Below, piece after piece: positions 1 to 17,725 of a stretch of DNA of 64,000 bases (position 1 is the first letter of the stretch; every line of letters begins with the position of its first letter). The notes below the pieces were generated by a model that did not search any database, had not been told where the DNA came from, and worked only from the letters and a program-made list of their open reading frames with translations. The DNA comes from Mycolicibacter sp. MU0083 (GTDB lineage Bacteria > Actinomycetota > Actinomycetes > Mycobacteriales > Mycobacteriaceae), in assembly GCF_963378075.1 (NCBI RefSeq), contig NZ_OY726394.1:3534001-3598000 (forward strand), read 5' to 3'. The position numbers and the translations under genes were made by a program.

Positions 1-301
1 CGACGAGCGGATAGGGGTTCTGGGTGTAGCGGATGCACGCACCGGTGCGGTCGATTCCGTAACCGGCCCGGGCCTGCTCCCCGCGATCGACGGTGAGCGG
101 CCAGAAGTGCGGTGCGATGTCGAAGGACCGCACGATCTCCCGCCTGGGTCCGACCGGCACGTGGCGGGTGAACGAACGAATCCGGCAGCGGGTGGCGATG
201 TCGTAGGGGCGCACCCGGTTGTCGAGCATGAGCCCGAGGAACACCTCGGTCGCTATCCGAACCGCCGGTGGCCGGTCGTCGTGAACCCGGGGTCGGTGCA
301 G
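1..301 (-). CDS. Partial protein of unknown function, running off the left edge
   Basis: The minus strand is open from about 301 to the window edge, with strongly GC-rich third codon positions typical of coding DNA here. The visible product contains the stretches LMLDNRVRPYDIATRCRIRS and REIVRSFDIAPHFWPLTVD, which I do not assign to a family. The start is unclear. A GTG lies at 244-242, and an in-frame CTG at 301-299 sits 5 nt after an AGGAGA. No in-frame ATG is visible. The gene is divergent from the TetR gene at 420, so that regulator may control it. The rest of the gene lies outside the window. Confidence 0.5.
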   Translation of the reverse strand, partial: MHRPRVHDDRPPAVRIATEVFLGLMLDNRVRPYDIATRCRIRSFTRHVPVGPRREIVRSFDIAPHFWPLTVDRGEQARAGYGIDRTGACIRYTQNPYPLV

Positions 302-386
302 GGAGTTCTCCTGATGTCCGAAGATCAGCCGCCTCCCCTGCTTTCCATCGCCTTCCGGCAAACATCCGACAGAACCATAGTCTTTC

Positions 387-403
387 ACAGACTGCCAGTC
401 GGT
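387..403. promoter_or_regulatory. Inverted repeat, candidate TetR operator
   Basis: The core GACTG-C-CAGTC (390-400) is a perfect 11-bp palindrome. It extends outward with AC/GT at both ends to 17 bp with one mismatched pair. It lies 17 bp before the start of the TetR gene at 420 and between that gene and the divergent edge gene. TetR proteins commonly repress themselves and a divergent neighbour, so it is the best operator candidate here. Binding is inferred only. Confidence 0.4.
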
Positions 404-419
404 AATTACGATCTGCCCG

Positions 420-1091
420 ATGGCCAATGACAAGTCGACTCGGCGGAGCATGTATGCCGAGCTCACCCGGACCGCGGTGCTCGACGCGTCCCGGTCGTTG
501 TTCGTGGCCAAGGGATACGACGCAACCTCGGTCGACGAAATCGCGCACGAATCGCAAACCAGCAAGGGCGCGGTCTACCACCACTTCCGGAACAAGCAGG
601 AGATCTTCGCCGAAGTGTTCCGGGCCAGTCAGGCCGAGATCATGCAGGCCGTGCTCCCACGGGCACTGGAGTCCTCACCCGCCGATGCCGGCCCGTGGCA
701 GCAGGCGTTGATGGCGGTGAGCGCGGTACTGCACTGCTACGTCGACAACCACGACGCACGGGTACTGCTACGCGAGTCAGCGAGTGCCCTGGGCTGGGAC
801 CGCAAACAGACCGTCGACGAGGAGATGGCGCTACCGCTGCTACGTGCGGTGCTCGACGAACTGATCGAAACCGGCGAACTCAAGCCGGTGCCGGTGGGCG
901 TCACCGCCGAACTGCTCTACGCCCTGCTGAGCAAGACCGGCCCCATGATCGCCGCCGCCGAGGATCCCGCCCGCGCGGTCAGCGAGATCGAACCGGTGCT
1001 GTTCGCCCTGCTGGGCGGCCTGCATCGCGAACCGACGGACGCGGCGGGCCGGAGCAAACGACTCAACTTCGCTCGGCCCCCGCAGGACTAG
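420..1091 (+). CDS. TetR family transcriptional regulator
   Basis: The protein has 223 residues. The N-terminal DNA-binding domain contains a clear TetR helix-turn-helix (SVDEIAHESQTSKGAVYHHF, around residues 38-57), followed by a helical ligand-binding domain of usual size. It starts at the ATG at 420. No strong ribosome binding site precedes it, so a leaderless or weakly translated message is possible. It ends 6 bp from the convergent pntB stop. A palindrome at 387-403 lies just upstream. The probable targets are its own gene and the divergent partial gene at the left edge. The ligand is unknown. Confidence 0.85.
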   Translation: MANDKSTRRSMYAELTRTAVLDASRSLFVAKGYDATSVDEIAHESQTSKGAVYHHFRNKQEIFAEVFRASQAEIMQAVLPRALESSPADAGPWQQALMAVSAVLHCYVDNHDARVLLRESASALGWDRKQTVDEEMALPLLRAVLDELIETGELKPVPVGVTAELLYALLSKTGPMIAAAEDPARAVSEIEPVLFALLGGLHREPTDAAGRSKRLNFARPPQD

Positions 1092-1097
1092 CAGCGC

Positions 1098-2540
1098 CTA
1101 CAGCGCGTGCAGGATGTCCTCGACCCGGTCCTTGGCATCGCCGAACAGCATCGCGGAGTTCTGCCGGAAGAACAGCGGGTTCTGCACGCCGGCGTAACCG
1201 GACGCCATGGACCGCTTGAAGACGATCACGTTGTCGGCCTCCCACACGGTCAGCACCGGCATGCCCGCGATCGGGCTGGACGGGTCCTCGGCAGCGGCCG
1301 GGTTGACGGTGTCGTTGGCACCGATGACCAGGACGACGGAGGTGTCGCCGAAGTCGTCGTTGATCTCGTCCATCTCCAGCACGATGTCGTAGGGCACCTT
1401 GGCCTCGGCCAGCAGCACGTTCATATGACCGGGCAGTCGGCCGGCGACCGGGTGGATGCCGAAGCGCACGTTGACGCCGCGGTCGCGCAGCTTGCGGGTG
1501 AGCTCGGCGACCCCGTACTGAGCCTGCGCGACGGCCATACCGTAGCCGGGGGTGATGATCACCGAGTCGGCACCGGCCAGCAGTTCGGCCACGCCCTCGG
1601 CGGTGATCTCGCGGTGCTCGCCATAGTCCTTGTCGTCGGCCGGGCCGGCCTCGATGCCGAAGCCGCCGGCGATCACCGAGATGAACGACCGGTTCATCGC
1701 CTTGCACATGATGTAGGACAGGTAGGCACCCGAGGAGCCCACCAACGCGCCGGTGATGATCAGCAGGTCGTTGGAGAGCAGGAAGCCCGACGCCGCGGCG
1801 GCCCAACCGGAGTAGCTGTTGAGCATCGAGACCACGACGGGCATGTCGCCACCGCCGATCGAGGCCACCAGGTGCCAGCCCAGCAGCAGCGCCAGCACGG
1901 TCACCCCGACCAGCAGCCACAGCTGGACCTGGACGTCATCGGTGACGATGAACCACACGGTCAGCGCCGCGAACAGCACCAGCGCGCCGACATTGAGGAA
2001 GTTCTTGCCGGGCAGCATCAGCGGGTTGGACTTCATCCGCGCCGACAGCTTGAGGTTGGCCACGATGGAACCGGTGAAGGTGACCGCGCCGATGAACACT
2101 CCGATGAACACCTCGGCGGAGTGGATGCCCAGCATGTGGTCGCCGACCAGCTTGACGGCCTCGGCCCCGTTCGGGTCGGCTTCGACGTGCAGGTAGCCGT
2201 TCCAGCCGACCAGCACCGCGGCCAGACCGACGAAGGAGTGCAGCAGCGCGATCAGCTCGGGCATGCCGGTCATCTCGACGACGCGGGCCCGCCACAGTCC
2301 GATCGCCGCGCCGATGGCCATGGCGCCGACCAGTAGGCCCAGCCCCAGCGGCTCGATCTCCTTGTTGACGGCCAGCACGACGGTCGCGATCAGCGCCACC
2401 GCCATACCGGCCATACCGAAGGCGTTACCGGCCTTGGACGTCTCATGCTTGGAGAGTCCGGCCAGGGCCAGGATGAACAGCAGGGCCGCGACGACGTACG
2501 CCGCGTTCGCGATGTTCACGATGGTTTCTGCATTGAACAT
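1098..2540 (-). CDS. pntB: NAD(P) transhydrogenase subunit beta
   Basis: The protein has 480 residues, the usual PntB length. It begins with about nine hydrophobic helices (domain II, roughly residues 1-270) and ends with the NADP(H)-binding domain III. That domain shows the characteristic [20 protein letters not shown] and [12 protein letters not shown] stretches. With PntA it forms the inner-membrane pump that couples proton entry to hydride transfer from NADH to NADP+, supplying NADPH. It lies 32 bp downstream of pntA on the same strand, so the two are one operon. It ends tail-to-tail with the TetR gene. Confidence 0.95.
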   Translation of the reverse strand: MFNAETIVNIANAAYVVAALLFILALAGLSKHETSKAGNAFGMAGMAVALIATVVLAVNKEIEPLGLGLLVGAMAIGAAIGLWRARVVEMTGMPELIALLHSFVGLAAVLVGWNGYLHVEADPNGAEAVKLVGDHMLGIHSAEVFIGVFIGAVTFTGSIVANLKLSARMKSNPLMLPGKNFLNVGALVLFAALTVWFIVTDDVQVQLWLLVGVTVLALLLGWHLVASIGGGDMPVVVSMLNSYSGWAAAASGFLLSNDLLIITGALVGSSGAYLSYIMCKAMNRSFISVIAGGFGIEAGPADDKDYGEHREITAEGVAELLAGADSVIITPGYGMAVAQAQYGVAELTRKLRDRGVNVRFGIHPVAGRLPGHMNVLLAEAKVPYDIVLEMDEINDDFGDTSVVLVIGANDTVNPAAAEDPSSPIAGMPVLTVWEADNVIVFKRSMASGYAGVQNPLFFRQNSAMLFGDAKDRVEDILHAL

Positions 2541-2572
2541 GGAAATTTCCGTTCCAGAGTTGTCCGGGGCGC

Positions 2573-4096
2573 TCAGCTGCGCGAGAACATGGCCAGCATG
2601 CGGCGGGTCACCGCGAAGCCACCGAAGACGTTGATGCTGGCGAGCAGGATCGCGACCGCGGCCAGGGCGGTGATCGCCGTGTCACCGTGCCCGATCTGCA
2701 GCAGCGCGCCGACCACGATGATTCCGGAGATCGCGTTGGTCACGCTCATCAGCGGGGTGTGCAGGGCGTGGTGCACGTGCCCGATCACGTAGTAACCGAT
2801 CACGATCGCCAGTGCGAACACCGTCAGGTGCACCTGCAGGGCTGCGGGCGAGGCCGCGATCAGGGCGAACAGCAGCGCAGCGGCCGAGAAGGTCAGGCCC
2901 AGGCGGCGCCCGGTCGACATCGGCTCCTTGGGTGCCGCGGTGGCCACCGGGGCCTCGACGGCTTTGGCCGGCGCGGCCGAGACCTGCACGGGCGGCGGCG
3001 GCCAGGTCGATTCGCCGTCGCGCACCACGGTCATCGACCGCTGCACCACGTCGTCGAAGTCGAGTACCAGCTGGCCGTCCTTGCCGGGCGTCAGCAGCTT
3101 CATCAGGTTCACCAGGTTGGTGCCGTAGAGCTGCGAGGCCTGTGCGGGCAGGCGGCCGGCCAGGTCGGTGTAGCCGATGATCGTCACCCCGTTGGCGGTG
3201 ACGATCGCCTGGTCGGCGACGGTGCCCTCGACGTTGCCGCCGTTGGCCGCGGCCATGTCGACGATCACACTGCCCGGCTTCATCGACGCCACCATCTCGG
3301 CGGTGATGATCTTGGGCGCGGGCTTACCCGGGATGAGTGCGGTGGTGACGATGATGTCGACGTCGGTGCACTGGTCGGTGTAGAGCTGCGCCTCGCGGGC
3401 CTTGTAGTCGTCGCCCATCTCCTTGGCGTAGCCGGTGGCCGACACCTCGGCTTCGGGGTCTTCGATCGACAGGTACTCCCCGCCCAGCGAGCGGACCTGG
3501 TCGGCGACCTCCGGCCGCGGGTCGGTGGCCCGCACGATGGCACCCAGGCTGCCGGCGGCGCCGATCGCGGCCAGTCCGGCGACGCCGGCACCCACCACCA
3601 GCACCTTGGCCGGCGGCACCTTGCCCGCCGCGGTCACCTGGCCGGTGAAGAACCGGCCGAAGGCGTGCGCGGCCTCGACCACGGCCCGGTAGCCGGCGAT
3701 GTTGGCCATCGAGCTCAGCACGTCCAGGGACTGGGCGCGCGAGATCCGGGGCACCGCATCCATGGCCAGCGCCGTGATGGGCCGCTTGGACAGGTCTTCG
3801 ACCAGTTCGGGGCGGAGTGCCGGCGAGAGCAGGCTGACCAGCGTGGCGCCCGGCTTCAACCCGTCGAGTTGCTCGGCGGACGGCGCGTTGACGCCGAACA
3901 CGATGTCGGCCTTGCGGGCATCGCCGATGGTGGCGCCGGCCTCGATGAATGCCGCATCGGAGAACGACGAGGCCTCGCCCGCGCCGGAATCCACGACCAC
4001 GTCGTAGCCGAGTTTGGTCAGTGCAGCGACCGTCGTCGGCGTTGCCGACACACGCGTCTCACCGGGCTGCGCCTCGGATAGGACACCGATATTCAT
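2573..4096 (-). CDS. pntA: NAD(P) transhydrogenase subunit alpha (fused form)
   Basis: The protein has 507 residues. The N-terminal NAD(H)-binding domain I starts [19 protein letters not shown] and carries a Rossmann glycine motif ([20 protein letters not shown]). A proline/alanine linker near residue 375 leads to about four C-terminal membrane helices. This is the single-chain arrangement of E. coli PntA. Mtb, from memory, has separate pntAa and pntAb. I chose the ATG at 4096 because GGAGAG lies 7 nt upstream, although an in-frame upstream ATG exists at 4111. The gene heads the pntAB operon, and the stretch up to 4227 should hold its promoter. Confidence 0.94.
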   Translation of the reverse strand: MNIGVLSEAQPGETRVSATPTTVAALTKLGYDVVVDSGAGEASSFSDAAFIEAGATIGDARKADIVFGVNAPSAEQLDGLKPGATLVSLLSPALRPELVEDLSKRPITALAMDAVPRISRAQSLDVLSSMANIAGYRAVVEAAHAFGRFFTGQVTAAGKVPPAKVLVVGAGVAGLAAIGAAGSLGAIVRATDPRPEVADQVRSLGGEYLSIEDPEAEVSATGYAKEMGDDYKAREAQLYTDQCTDVDIIVTTALIPGKPAPKIITAEMVASMKPGSVIVDMAAANGGNVEGTVADQAIVTANGVTIIGYTDLAGRLPAQASQLYGTNLVNLMKLLTPGKDGQLVLDFDDVVQRSMTVVRDGESTWPPPPVQVSAAPAKAVEAPVATAAPKEPMSTGRRLGLTFSAAALLFALIAASPAALQVHLTVFALAIVIGYYVIGHVHHALHTPLMSVTNAISGIIVVGALLQIGHGDTAITALAAVAILLASINVFGGFAVTRRMLAMFSRS

Positions 4097-4227
4097 GACG
4101 TAGCTCTCCACATTCGCATCTCTTCGCCGTCGTCGCGGCGATTTGCAGACGTCTTCTTCCCCTTGTTACCCGCCAGTAGCTTAGGGGCCGACAAAAAGGG
4201 ATCGAGGCAGCATACCGTGCGAGCGTC

Positions 4228-4845
4228 TCAGGCCGACACCGCACGTTGGTCCAACGGCGCGAGCATGTCGATGACGTCGATCACCGCTGCTCGCGCCACC
4301 ACCCGCGGAGACTGGCGGTCATCGACCAACGCGGCCATCACCGAACCGTCGACCATGCAGACCAGCGCGTACGCCATCTCGACCCGGGCGATCCGCCCGG
4401 AACGCTCGACCGCTTCGGCGACGACGTCGGCCCGCTGGTGCAGGATGCGGCGCTGGATCTCACGCAGCGCGGGCTGCCGGGCGCAGACGATGTACCGCTC
4501 GTAGCGGGAGATGAGTTCTTCGGCGATCCGCGGGTCGGCGTCCTCGCCCACCAGCAGCTCTACCAGGATGTCGGCGGTGGTGTCGGCGCTGCGACGGCGC
4601 CGGGACAGGCTGGTGATGCGGGCGCGCAACTGGGCGACTTCGAGCATCCCGATGTGTTCCACGGCATGGGTGATCAGGTCTTCGAGGGTGTCGAAGTAAT
4701 AGGTGGTCGATGCCAGCGGCAGACCGGCCCGCTGCGCGACGGCGCGGTGCCGCACCGCCTCGAAGCCGCCTTCGCGCAGCAGATCGGCGGCGGCGCTGAT
4801 CAGCGCATACCGCCGACGCTCACCCTTGGGCGTCACCGCTGTCAT
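4228..4845 (-). CDS. TetR family transcriptional regulator (Rv0775-like)
   Basis: The protein has 205 residues and begins MTAVTPKGERRRYALISAAA. Its TetR DNA-binding domain has the recognition region HRAVAQRAGLPLASTTYYF, followed by a C-terminal helical domain. The reading frame stays open far upstream to about 5010, but that extension runs through the start of the divergent esterase gene, so I place the start at the ATG at 4845. No clear Shine-Dalgarno is seen. A TetR next to an exported esterase and near purD recalls Mtb Rv0775-Rv0774c-purD. It probably regulates the esterase and itself. Confidence 0.83.
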   Translation of the reverse strand: MTAVTPKGERRRYALISAAADLLREGGFEAVRHRAVAQRAGLPLASTTYYFDTLEDLITHAVEHIGMLEVAQLRARITSLSRRRRSADTTADILVELLVGEDADPRIAEELISRYERYIVCARQPALREIQRRILHQRADVVAEAVERSGRIARVEMAYALVCMVDGSVMAALVDDRQSPRVVARAAVIDVIDMLAPLDQRAVSA

Positions 4846-4847
4846 CA

Positions 4848-4859
4848 CATCTGGAGATG
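4848..4859. promoter_or_regulatory. Short inverted repeat between TetR and esterase genes
   Basis: CATCT-GG-AGATG is a perfect 5-bp-arm inverted repeat 2 bp upstream of the TetR start codon at 4845, in the 91-bp region between the two divergent genes. It could be the operator of this TetR. The arms are short, so this is a weak call. Confidence 0.25.
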
Positions 4860-4936
4860 CTGCCAGCCGCGGTAGCTCCGCATCATGGGTTTCGGCCTTT
4901 TCGGACAAACCGCGGCCCGCTGGCATGATTGCCGCC

Positions 4937-5761
4937 ATGCCGGAGGTGAGTCGACGAACGGTGCTGCGGCTGGGGGCTGTGGTGGGTGCCGCGGGGGCGT
5001 TGGGCTGCACCGCGCCGCTGGGTTCCCGGCGGGCTCAGGCCGCCCCGCCGCAGCCGACCATGGTCACCGGTTCGTTCACCTCGGCCGCCCGAGGCGGGAT
5101 CGACACCGACTGGGCGATCGCCCGGCCACCAGGCCAGACCGGTGCCCTGCGGCCGCTGATCGCACTGCACGGCAAGGGCAGCGACGCCGCGACCGTGATG
5201 GCGGGCGGGGTGGAACAGGGCCTGGCCGAGGCCGTCGATGCGGGACTTCCCCCGTTCGCGGTGGTGGCCGTCGACGGTGGCGGCAGTTATTGGCACCGGC
5301 GCGCGTCGGGTGAGGACTCGGGCGCGATGGTGACCGACGAGTTGCTGCCGTTGCTGGCCGAGCAGGGCCTGGACACTTCCCGGGTGGGCTTCATCGGCTG
5401 GTCGATGGGTGGTTACGGCGCGCTGCTGCTGGGTGGCCGGCTCGGCCCGCGCCGGACCGCTGCGATCTGCGCGGTGAGTCCCGCGCTGTGGCTCTCCCCC
5501 GGGGCGACGGCACCGGGTGCGTTCGACGGCGCCGCGGACTTCGCCGCCAACTCGGTGTTCGGGATGCCCGCGCTCGGCTCCATACCGATCCGGGTGGACT
5601 GCGGTACGGACGACCCGTTCGCGTCGGCGACCCGCGCCTTCATCGACCAACTGCCCAACCCGCCGGCCGGCGGCTTCTCCCCGGGCGGGCACGACGGGTC
5701 GTATTGGAGCTCTCAGCTGCCGGCCGAGTTGACGTGGCTGGCCCCGCTGCTGACCGCGTAG
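4937..5761 (+). CDS. Exported alpha/beta-hydrolase esterase (Rv0774c-like, esterase D/antigen 85 fold)
   Basis: The protein has 274 residues. It starts with a twin-arginine-type signal (SRRTVLRLGAVVGAAGALGC); the cysteine could be a loose lipobox. The mature part shows the nucleophile elbow GWSMGGYGA, a probable acid in DCGTDDPF and a histidine in PGGHDGSYW, which gives a full Ser-Asp-His triad of the putative esterase family. It probably cleaves short-chain esters or envelope lipids outside the membrane. An alternative ATG lies 12 bp upstream at 4925. It is divergent from a TetR gene. In Mtb, from memory, Rv0774c occupies the same position between a TetR gene and purD. Confidence 0.82.
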   Translation: MPEVSRRTVLRLGAVVGAAGALGCTAPLGSRRAQAAPPQPTMVTGSFTSAARGGIDTDWAIARPPGQTGALRPLIALHGKGSDAATVMAGGVEQGLAEAVDAGLPPFAVVAVDGGGSYWHRRASGEDSGAMVTDELLPLLAEQGLDTSRVGFIGWSMGGYGALLLGGRLGPRRTAAICAVSPALWLSPGATAPGAFDGAADFAANSVFGMPALGSIPIRVDCGTDDPFASATRAFIDQLPNPPAGGFSPGGHDGSYWSSQLPAELTWLAPLLTA

Positions 5762-5834
5762 CCACCTTCGGGATTTCCGCAGACGTGGCCGTCCGCTTCC
5801 GCGCAGGCGACTGAAACCATTGTCCGCCAATGAA

Positions 5835-5870
5835 TTTCCGGTCATGACATCGGTCTGTCCGGACCGGAAA
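5835..5870. terminator. Hairpin downstream of the esterase gene
   Basis: TTTCCGGTC (5835-5843) and GACCGGAAA (5862-5870) are perfect 9-bp inverted arms around an 18-nt loop. They lie 74 bp after the esterase stop. No T-tract follows, as is common in mycobacteria. It may end or stabilise the esterase transcript. Confidence 0.4.
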
Positions 5871-5874
5871 CGCA

Positions 5875-5909
5875 GCAACCCCCACCCGGCGTCGCCGGGC
5901 GGGGGTTGC
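5875..5909. terminator. Strong bidirectional hairpin terminator
   Basis: GCAACCCCCACCCGGCG (5875-5891) pairs with CGCCGGGCGGGGGTTGC (5893-5909) with a single mismatch that becomes G-U in one transcript. It sits 10 bp after the stop of the minus-strand gene 5920-6513 and between convergent genes, so it can terminate from either side. There is no long U-tract. Confidence 0.7.
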
Positions 5910-5919
5910 CGTGGTCACG

Positions 5920-6513
5920 TCACTGGCAGAGCTTGCCCAGCGTGCTGATGTGCGAGTCCAGGTCGCGGCCGAGTTGCTCGCGTTCCGAGTTCGGCTGCCC
6001 GACAAGGTAGCTGAGGTTCAGGCGCTCGAGTGCGCCGGCCATCTTCTGGGCGGCGTCGGTCACTTCTTCCGGCGCGGCCGGCTCGGCTTCCACGCGGCCC
6101 CGCAGGTAAGCCGCACCCGCGGTCAGGGACAGCCGTGCATTGGCGGCCACCGCAAGCTGCGCGACCGGGTTTTCCGGGTCCGGGTTCTTCATGTGCATGT
6201 TGTTGGCCACTGCCTGACGGGCCATCACCACGGCACTGCAGACGTCCTTCTTGGCGTCCTCGACCTGCTGACCGCTGAACTTCGCACTGCTTGCGCCACC
6301 CGAGGACGGGTGCCACAGGCCGGCCACGGCCGCACCGCCGATGAGCCCCGCGACCAGTCCGACCACCGCCGCGATCAGCAGCGGGCCGCGACTCGACGGT
6401 GCCGGCGCCGGAGGCGGCGGCGGAGCCGGTCGCCGCTTCGGCTTGTCAGCACTTTTCGCAGGAAGCTCCTGCGTCTGCTCTTCGGTGGAATCCGGCTGCG
6501 TCTCGTCTGACAT
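5920..6513 (-). CDS. Membrane-anchored protein of unknown function
   Basis: The protein has 197 residues from the ATG at 6513 (SDETQPDSTEEQTQELPAKS). GTG codons at 6522 and 6519 are alternatives. The order is an acidic/polar N-terminus, a basic and proline-rich stretch (KPKRRPAPPPPPAPAP), one transmembrane helix (LLIAAVVGLVAGLIGGAAVAGL, about residues 46-67), then an alanine-rich soluble domain that is probably extracytoplasmic. I recognise no enzyme motif. It follows purD on the same strand after 30 bp, so the two are likely co-transcribed. A strong hairpin ends the unit at 5875-5909. Confidence 0.75.
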   Translation of the reverse strand: MSDETQPDSTEEQTQELPAKSADKPKRRPAPPPPPAPAPSSRGPLLIAAVVGLVAGLIGGAAVAGLWHPSSGGASSAKFSGQQVEDAKKDVCSAVVMARQAVANNMHMKNPDPENPVAQLAVAANARLSLTAGAAYLRGRVEAEPAAPEEVTDAAQKMAGALERLNLSYLVGQPNSEREQLGRDLDSHISTLGKLCQ

Positions 6514-6543
6514 GCCCACCACAATAGCGGTAACCCCGTCCGG

Positions 6544-7812
6544 TCAGATCTGGATCTTCCCTTCGGCGGCGGCGGCTCCGATGTCGGTGCGGAAGTGACT
6601 GCCCGGCAATCGAATTGCATCGACGATGCGGTAGGCGTCGGCGCGTGCGGCGCTCAGGTCGCTTCCGGTGCCCACCACCGACAACACCCGCCCGCCGGCG
6701 GACACCACGGCTCCGTCGTCGCGTCGCGCGGTTCCGGCGTGCAAGACCCCGTCCGCCTCGGCACCGGTGATCACATCGCCGACGCGGGGCCTGCCCGGAT
6801 AGTTCTCGGCGGCCACCACCACCGTCACCGCCGCGCCGTCGCGCCAGCGCAACGCACCGAATTCACTCAGCCCGCCGGTGGCCGCGGCGTGCAGCAACTG
6901 ACCGAGCGGCGACTCCAGCAGTGCCAGCACCGCCTGGGTCTCCGGGTCGCCGAACCGGCAGTTGAATTCGACCACCGCGGGTCCGGTCGATGTCATCGCC
7001 AGTCCCGCATAGAGCAGCCCGGTGAACCGGCTACCCCGGCGGACGAGTTCGGCGGCGACGGGCTCGACGACGTCGGCGACGATGTCGGCCACGGCCTGCC
7101 GGGACAGCCAGGGCAACGGCGCGTACGCACCCATGCCACCGGTGTTGGGGCCGCTGTCTCCGTCACCGACCCGCTTGAAGTCCTGTGCCGGTAGCAGCGG
7201 CACCACCGTGGATCCGTCGACGACACAGAACAGTGACAGCTCGGGGCCGTCGAGGAACGATTCCAGCAGCACCGGATGTCCGGAGTCGAGCAGGCCGGCG
7301 GCGTGGGCGCGGGCCGCCGCCCGATCCGGGGTCACCACCACGCCCTTGCCGGCGGCCAAACCGTCGTCTTTGACCACCCATGCCGCCTCGCCCGCATCCG
7401 GACCGAACCGGTTCAACGCCGCGTCCAGGTCGGCCGGGCTGTCGACGATCTCCGAGCGGGCGGTGCGCACCCCCGCGGCGGCCATCACGTCTTTGGCGAA
7501 TGCCTTGGAGCCCTCGATGCGTGCGGCGTCCTGTGAGGGTCCGAAACAGGCGATACCCGCGTCGCGGACCGCGTCGGCGACGCCGAGCACCAGCGGCACC
7601 TCCGGCCCGATCACCACCAGATCGGCTTCCACCTCGCGGGCCAGTGCGGTGACCGCCGGGGCAGAGGTGATGTCGATGTCGCGTTGCTCGGCGACGGCCG
7701 CGGTGCCGGCATTGCCGGGTGCGATCACCAGGTGATCGACTTTGGGGTCGGCGCGAAGGGCTAAGAGCAGCGCATGCTCCCGGGCACCGGAACCGATCAC
7801 CAGGACGCGCAT
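6544..7812 (-). CDS. purD: Phosphoribosylamine-glycine ligase (GARS)
   Basis: The protein has 422 residues, the usual PurD length. It begins with [18 protein letters not shown] and contains the ATP-grasp region with [24 protein letters not shown] and [12 protein letters not shown]. It joins glycine to phosphoribosylamine in the second step of purine synthesis in the cytosol. I chose the ATG at 7812 because AGGAG lies 8 nt upstream (7821-7825). The GTG three codons earlier overlaps that ribosome binding site. Upstream is the terminator of the PGRS gene, so purD has its own promoter within about 7813-7882. Confidence 0.96.
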   Translation of the reverse strand: MRVLVIGSGAREHALLLALRADPKVDHLVIAPGNAGTAAVAEQRDIDITSAPAVTALAREVEADLVVIGPEVPLVLGVADAVRDAGIACFGPSQDAARIEGSKAFAKDVMAAAGVRTARSEIVDSPADLDAALNRFGPDAGEAAWVVKDDGLAAGKGVVVTPDRAAARAHAAGLLDSGHPVLLESFLDGPELSLFCVVDGSTVVPLLPAQDFKRVGDGDSGPNTGGMGAYAPLPWLSRQAVADIVADVVEPVAAELVRRGSRFTGLLYAGLAMTSTGPAVVEFNCRFGDPETQAVLALLESPLGQLLHAAATGGLSEFGALRWRDGAAVTVVVAAENYPGRPRVGDVITGAEADGVLHAGTARRDDGAVVSAGGRVLSVVGTGSDLSAARADAYRIVDAIRLPGSHFRTDIGAAAAEGKIQI

Positions 7813-7882
7813 GGGCGCCACTCCTCTCTGAGTTCGCCTCGCATGCTCGTCGGCGGGGCGCGAGACAAAGGATATATAAGGA

Positions 7883-7918
7883 GAGAACCCCGCACGCGCC
7901 TGCGCGTGCGGGGTTCTC
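7883..7918 (-). terminator. Terminator of the PGRS gene
   Basis: GAGAACCCCGCACGC (7883-7897) and GCGTGCGGGGTTCTC (7904-7918) are perfect 15-bp arms around a 6-nt loop, 20 bp beyond the PGRS stop. Read on the minus strand the hairpin is followed by an AT-rich stretch (CTTATATATCC), which fits an intrinsic terminator. Confidence 0.8.
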
Positions 7919-7938
7919 GACTGACTGTCGGGCCGGAG

Positions 7939-16323
<8,385 letters not shown>

Positions 16324-16849
16324 GTCCTACCCGCTCCCGAAATTTGACCTGCCCCCAAGCTGAGGATGCGGAAAGTTTCCGCAAAGACGGAAGCTACAGA
16401 GACTGAGTGGACACGCCAACTTAAAGTCGGATATAAGTGCGCGATGGGAGACGCCACGACGTTAACCGCGGGTTAAATCCGCTGGTTGCGCCTGATTATC
16501 CAATGATGTCCATCACAATGGACTAATTGAGTGACAATCACCATAGTCTTATTAATAACAAGCTGGGTTATCCCTTATGAAAGCCCGGCTACGCCGCCTT
16601 GTTTGAGACTCACAGTCCACAGTCCCGACCGGATAGCGCCATATCGGCAGCCGATGGCGATCGATGCGTCCACCGGGCAGGACGATCGTTGAATCCTTGT
16701 TGTCCCCGGTCAACACCGGTCAACGACAGGCAAAGACGAGCCCGGCGCCGATTCCCCGCCTGGCCGCGATCACGGACGAACGAATCCCTAGCACGCGCCC
16801 CGCTGCGCACACCCGGCTCTCAGCTTCACCGACAGCGCCGAGACGCGGC
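16324..16849. promoter_or_regulatory. Gene-free stretch upstream of the PGRS gene
   Basis: I see no convincing gene in these 526 bp. About 16420-16600 is clearly more AT-rich than its surroundings and should hold the PGRS promoter. Two symmetric sites are visible: TTAACC-GCG-GGTTAA at 16462-16476, and GTCCAT-CACA-ATGGAC at 16508-16523. Either could bind a regulator of the PGRS gene. A short plus-strand open frame (16599-16910) lacks coding character and runs into the antisense of the next gene. Confidence 0.45.
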
Positions 16850-17725
16850 TCAGCTCTTCGTCACCATCGCATGCAACTCGTCGATGGACCAGGGCGCAGC
16901 GCTCTGGTGATCGCGGTACCCGAGCACCGCGGGAATCTGCCGATCGAAGCGGCCGACGAAACCCCCGGACGCCAGGAACACCGCGCCCGTCACCCCTGCC
17001 GCCAGGTCGCCGGCCAGGTACGCGTACAGCGCGGCGACGTACTCGGCGGGAGCCGGGTTCAGCGACGCGGCCATACTGACGTCGTCGAGCAGACCGCGGG
17101 CGTGCAGGTCGCGGATGTGCGCCTCGTAGTCGCTACCGGTGGACAATCGGGTCTTCGCACCGGGGCAGACGACGTTCGCGCGCACACCGTATTCGCTGAG
17201 TTCGGCGGCGATCGCGACGGTCAATGCGTTGATCGCCCCTTTCCCGGCGGGATAGCCGGTGCCCCCGTAGTCGCCGAGGAACGCCACCGAACCACTGTTG
17301 ACGATCGACCCGCGGCGCTGCTCGACCATGATGGGGGCCGCCGCGCGGCAGGTCTGGAAAACGGTGCCCAGATGCGCGTCGATCAGATCGTGGAACTGCG
17401 CGGTGGACACCGTCAGAATCGACGATCCGGCCGGTTCGGCGACACCGGCGCAGTTGATCAGGACGTCGACACTGCCGTACTCCTCCCGGCAGGCCTGCAT
17501 CAGCGCCACCGCGTTCGCCTCGATGTGAGCGGCACCGGCAAGCCCGATGGCCCGCCCACCCGAACCGGCAATGGCGCCGACCGCCTCGTCGACTGCGTCC
17601 GGGTCGCGGCCGTTGACCACCACCCCGGCGCCGTTGGCCGCCAACAGTTCGGCCACCGCCCTGCCGATACCTCGGCTGCCACCGACGACGACGGCGCCCC
17701 GGGCGGCCGGCAGCGCGTCAGTCAT
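16850..17725 (-). CDS. Short-chain dehydrogenase/reductase
   Basis: The protein has 291 residues and begins TDALPAARGAVVVGGSRGIG. The glycine-rich cofactor motif GGSRGIGRA lies near residue 16. NCAG and the catalytic Ser-Tyr-Lys set (NSGSVAF, GYPAGKG) follow. It is a cytosolic NAD(P)-dependent oxidoreductase with unknown substrate. The start is the ATG at 17725, which overlaps the stop of the preceding gene (ATGACTGA), so the two are translationally coupled. It is the last gene of the minus-strand operon that begins with aldA at 21265. Confidence 0.85.
   Translation of the reverse strand: MTDALPAARGAVVVGGSRGIGRAVAELLAANGAGVVVNGRDPDAVDEAVGAIAGSGGRAIGLAGAAHIEANAVALMQACREEYGSVDVLINCAGVAEPAGSSILTVSTAQFHDLIDAHLGTVFQTCRAAAPIMVEQRRGSIVNSGSVAFLGDYGGTGYPAGKGAINALTVAIAAELSEYGVRANVVCPGAKTRLSTGSDYEAHIRDLHARGLLDDVSMAASLNPAPAEYVAALYAYLAGDLAAGVTGAVFLASGGFVGRFDRQIPAVLGYRDHQSAAPWSIDELHAMVTKS

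Noticed and set aside
107..430. Plus-strand frame of 107 residues at the left edge
   Set aside because: It runs over the operator and start of the TetR gene, and the opposite strand shows the better codon pattern.
4846..5010. Long N-terminal extension of the TetR gene that starts at 4845
   Set aside because: It would overlap the start and signal peptide of the divergent esterase, and its residues do not resemble TetR proteins.
16599..16910. Plus-strand frame of 103 residues in the PGRS upstream region
   Set aside because: No ribosome binding site, no recognisable pattern, and it runs antisense into the SDR gene.
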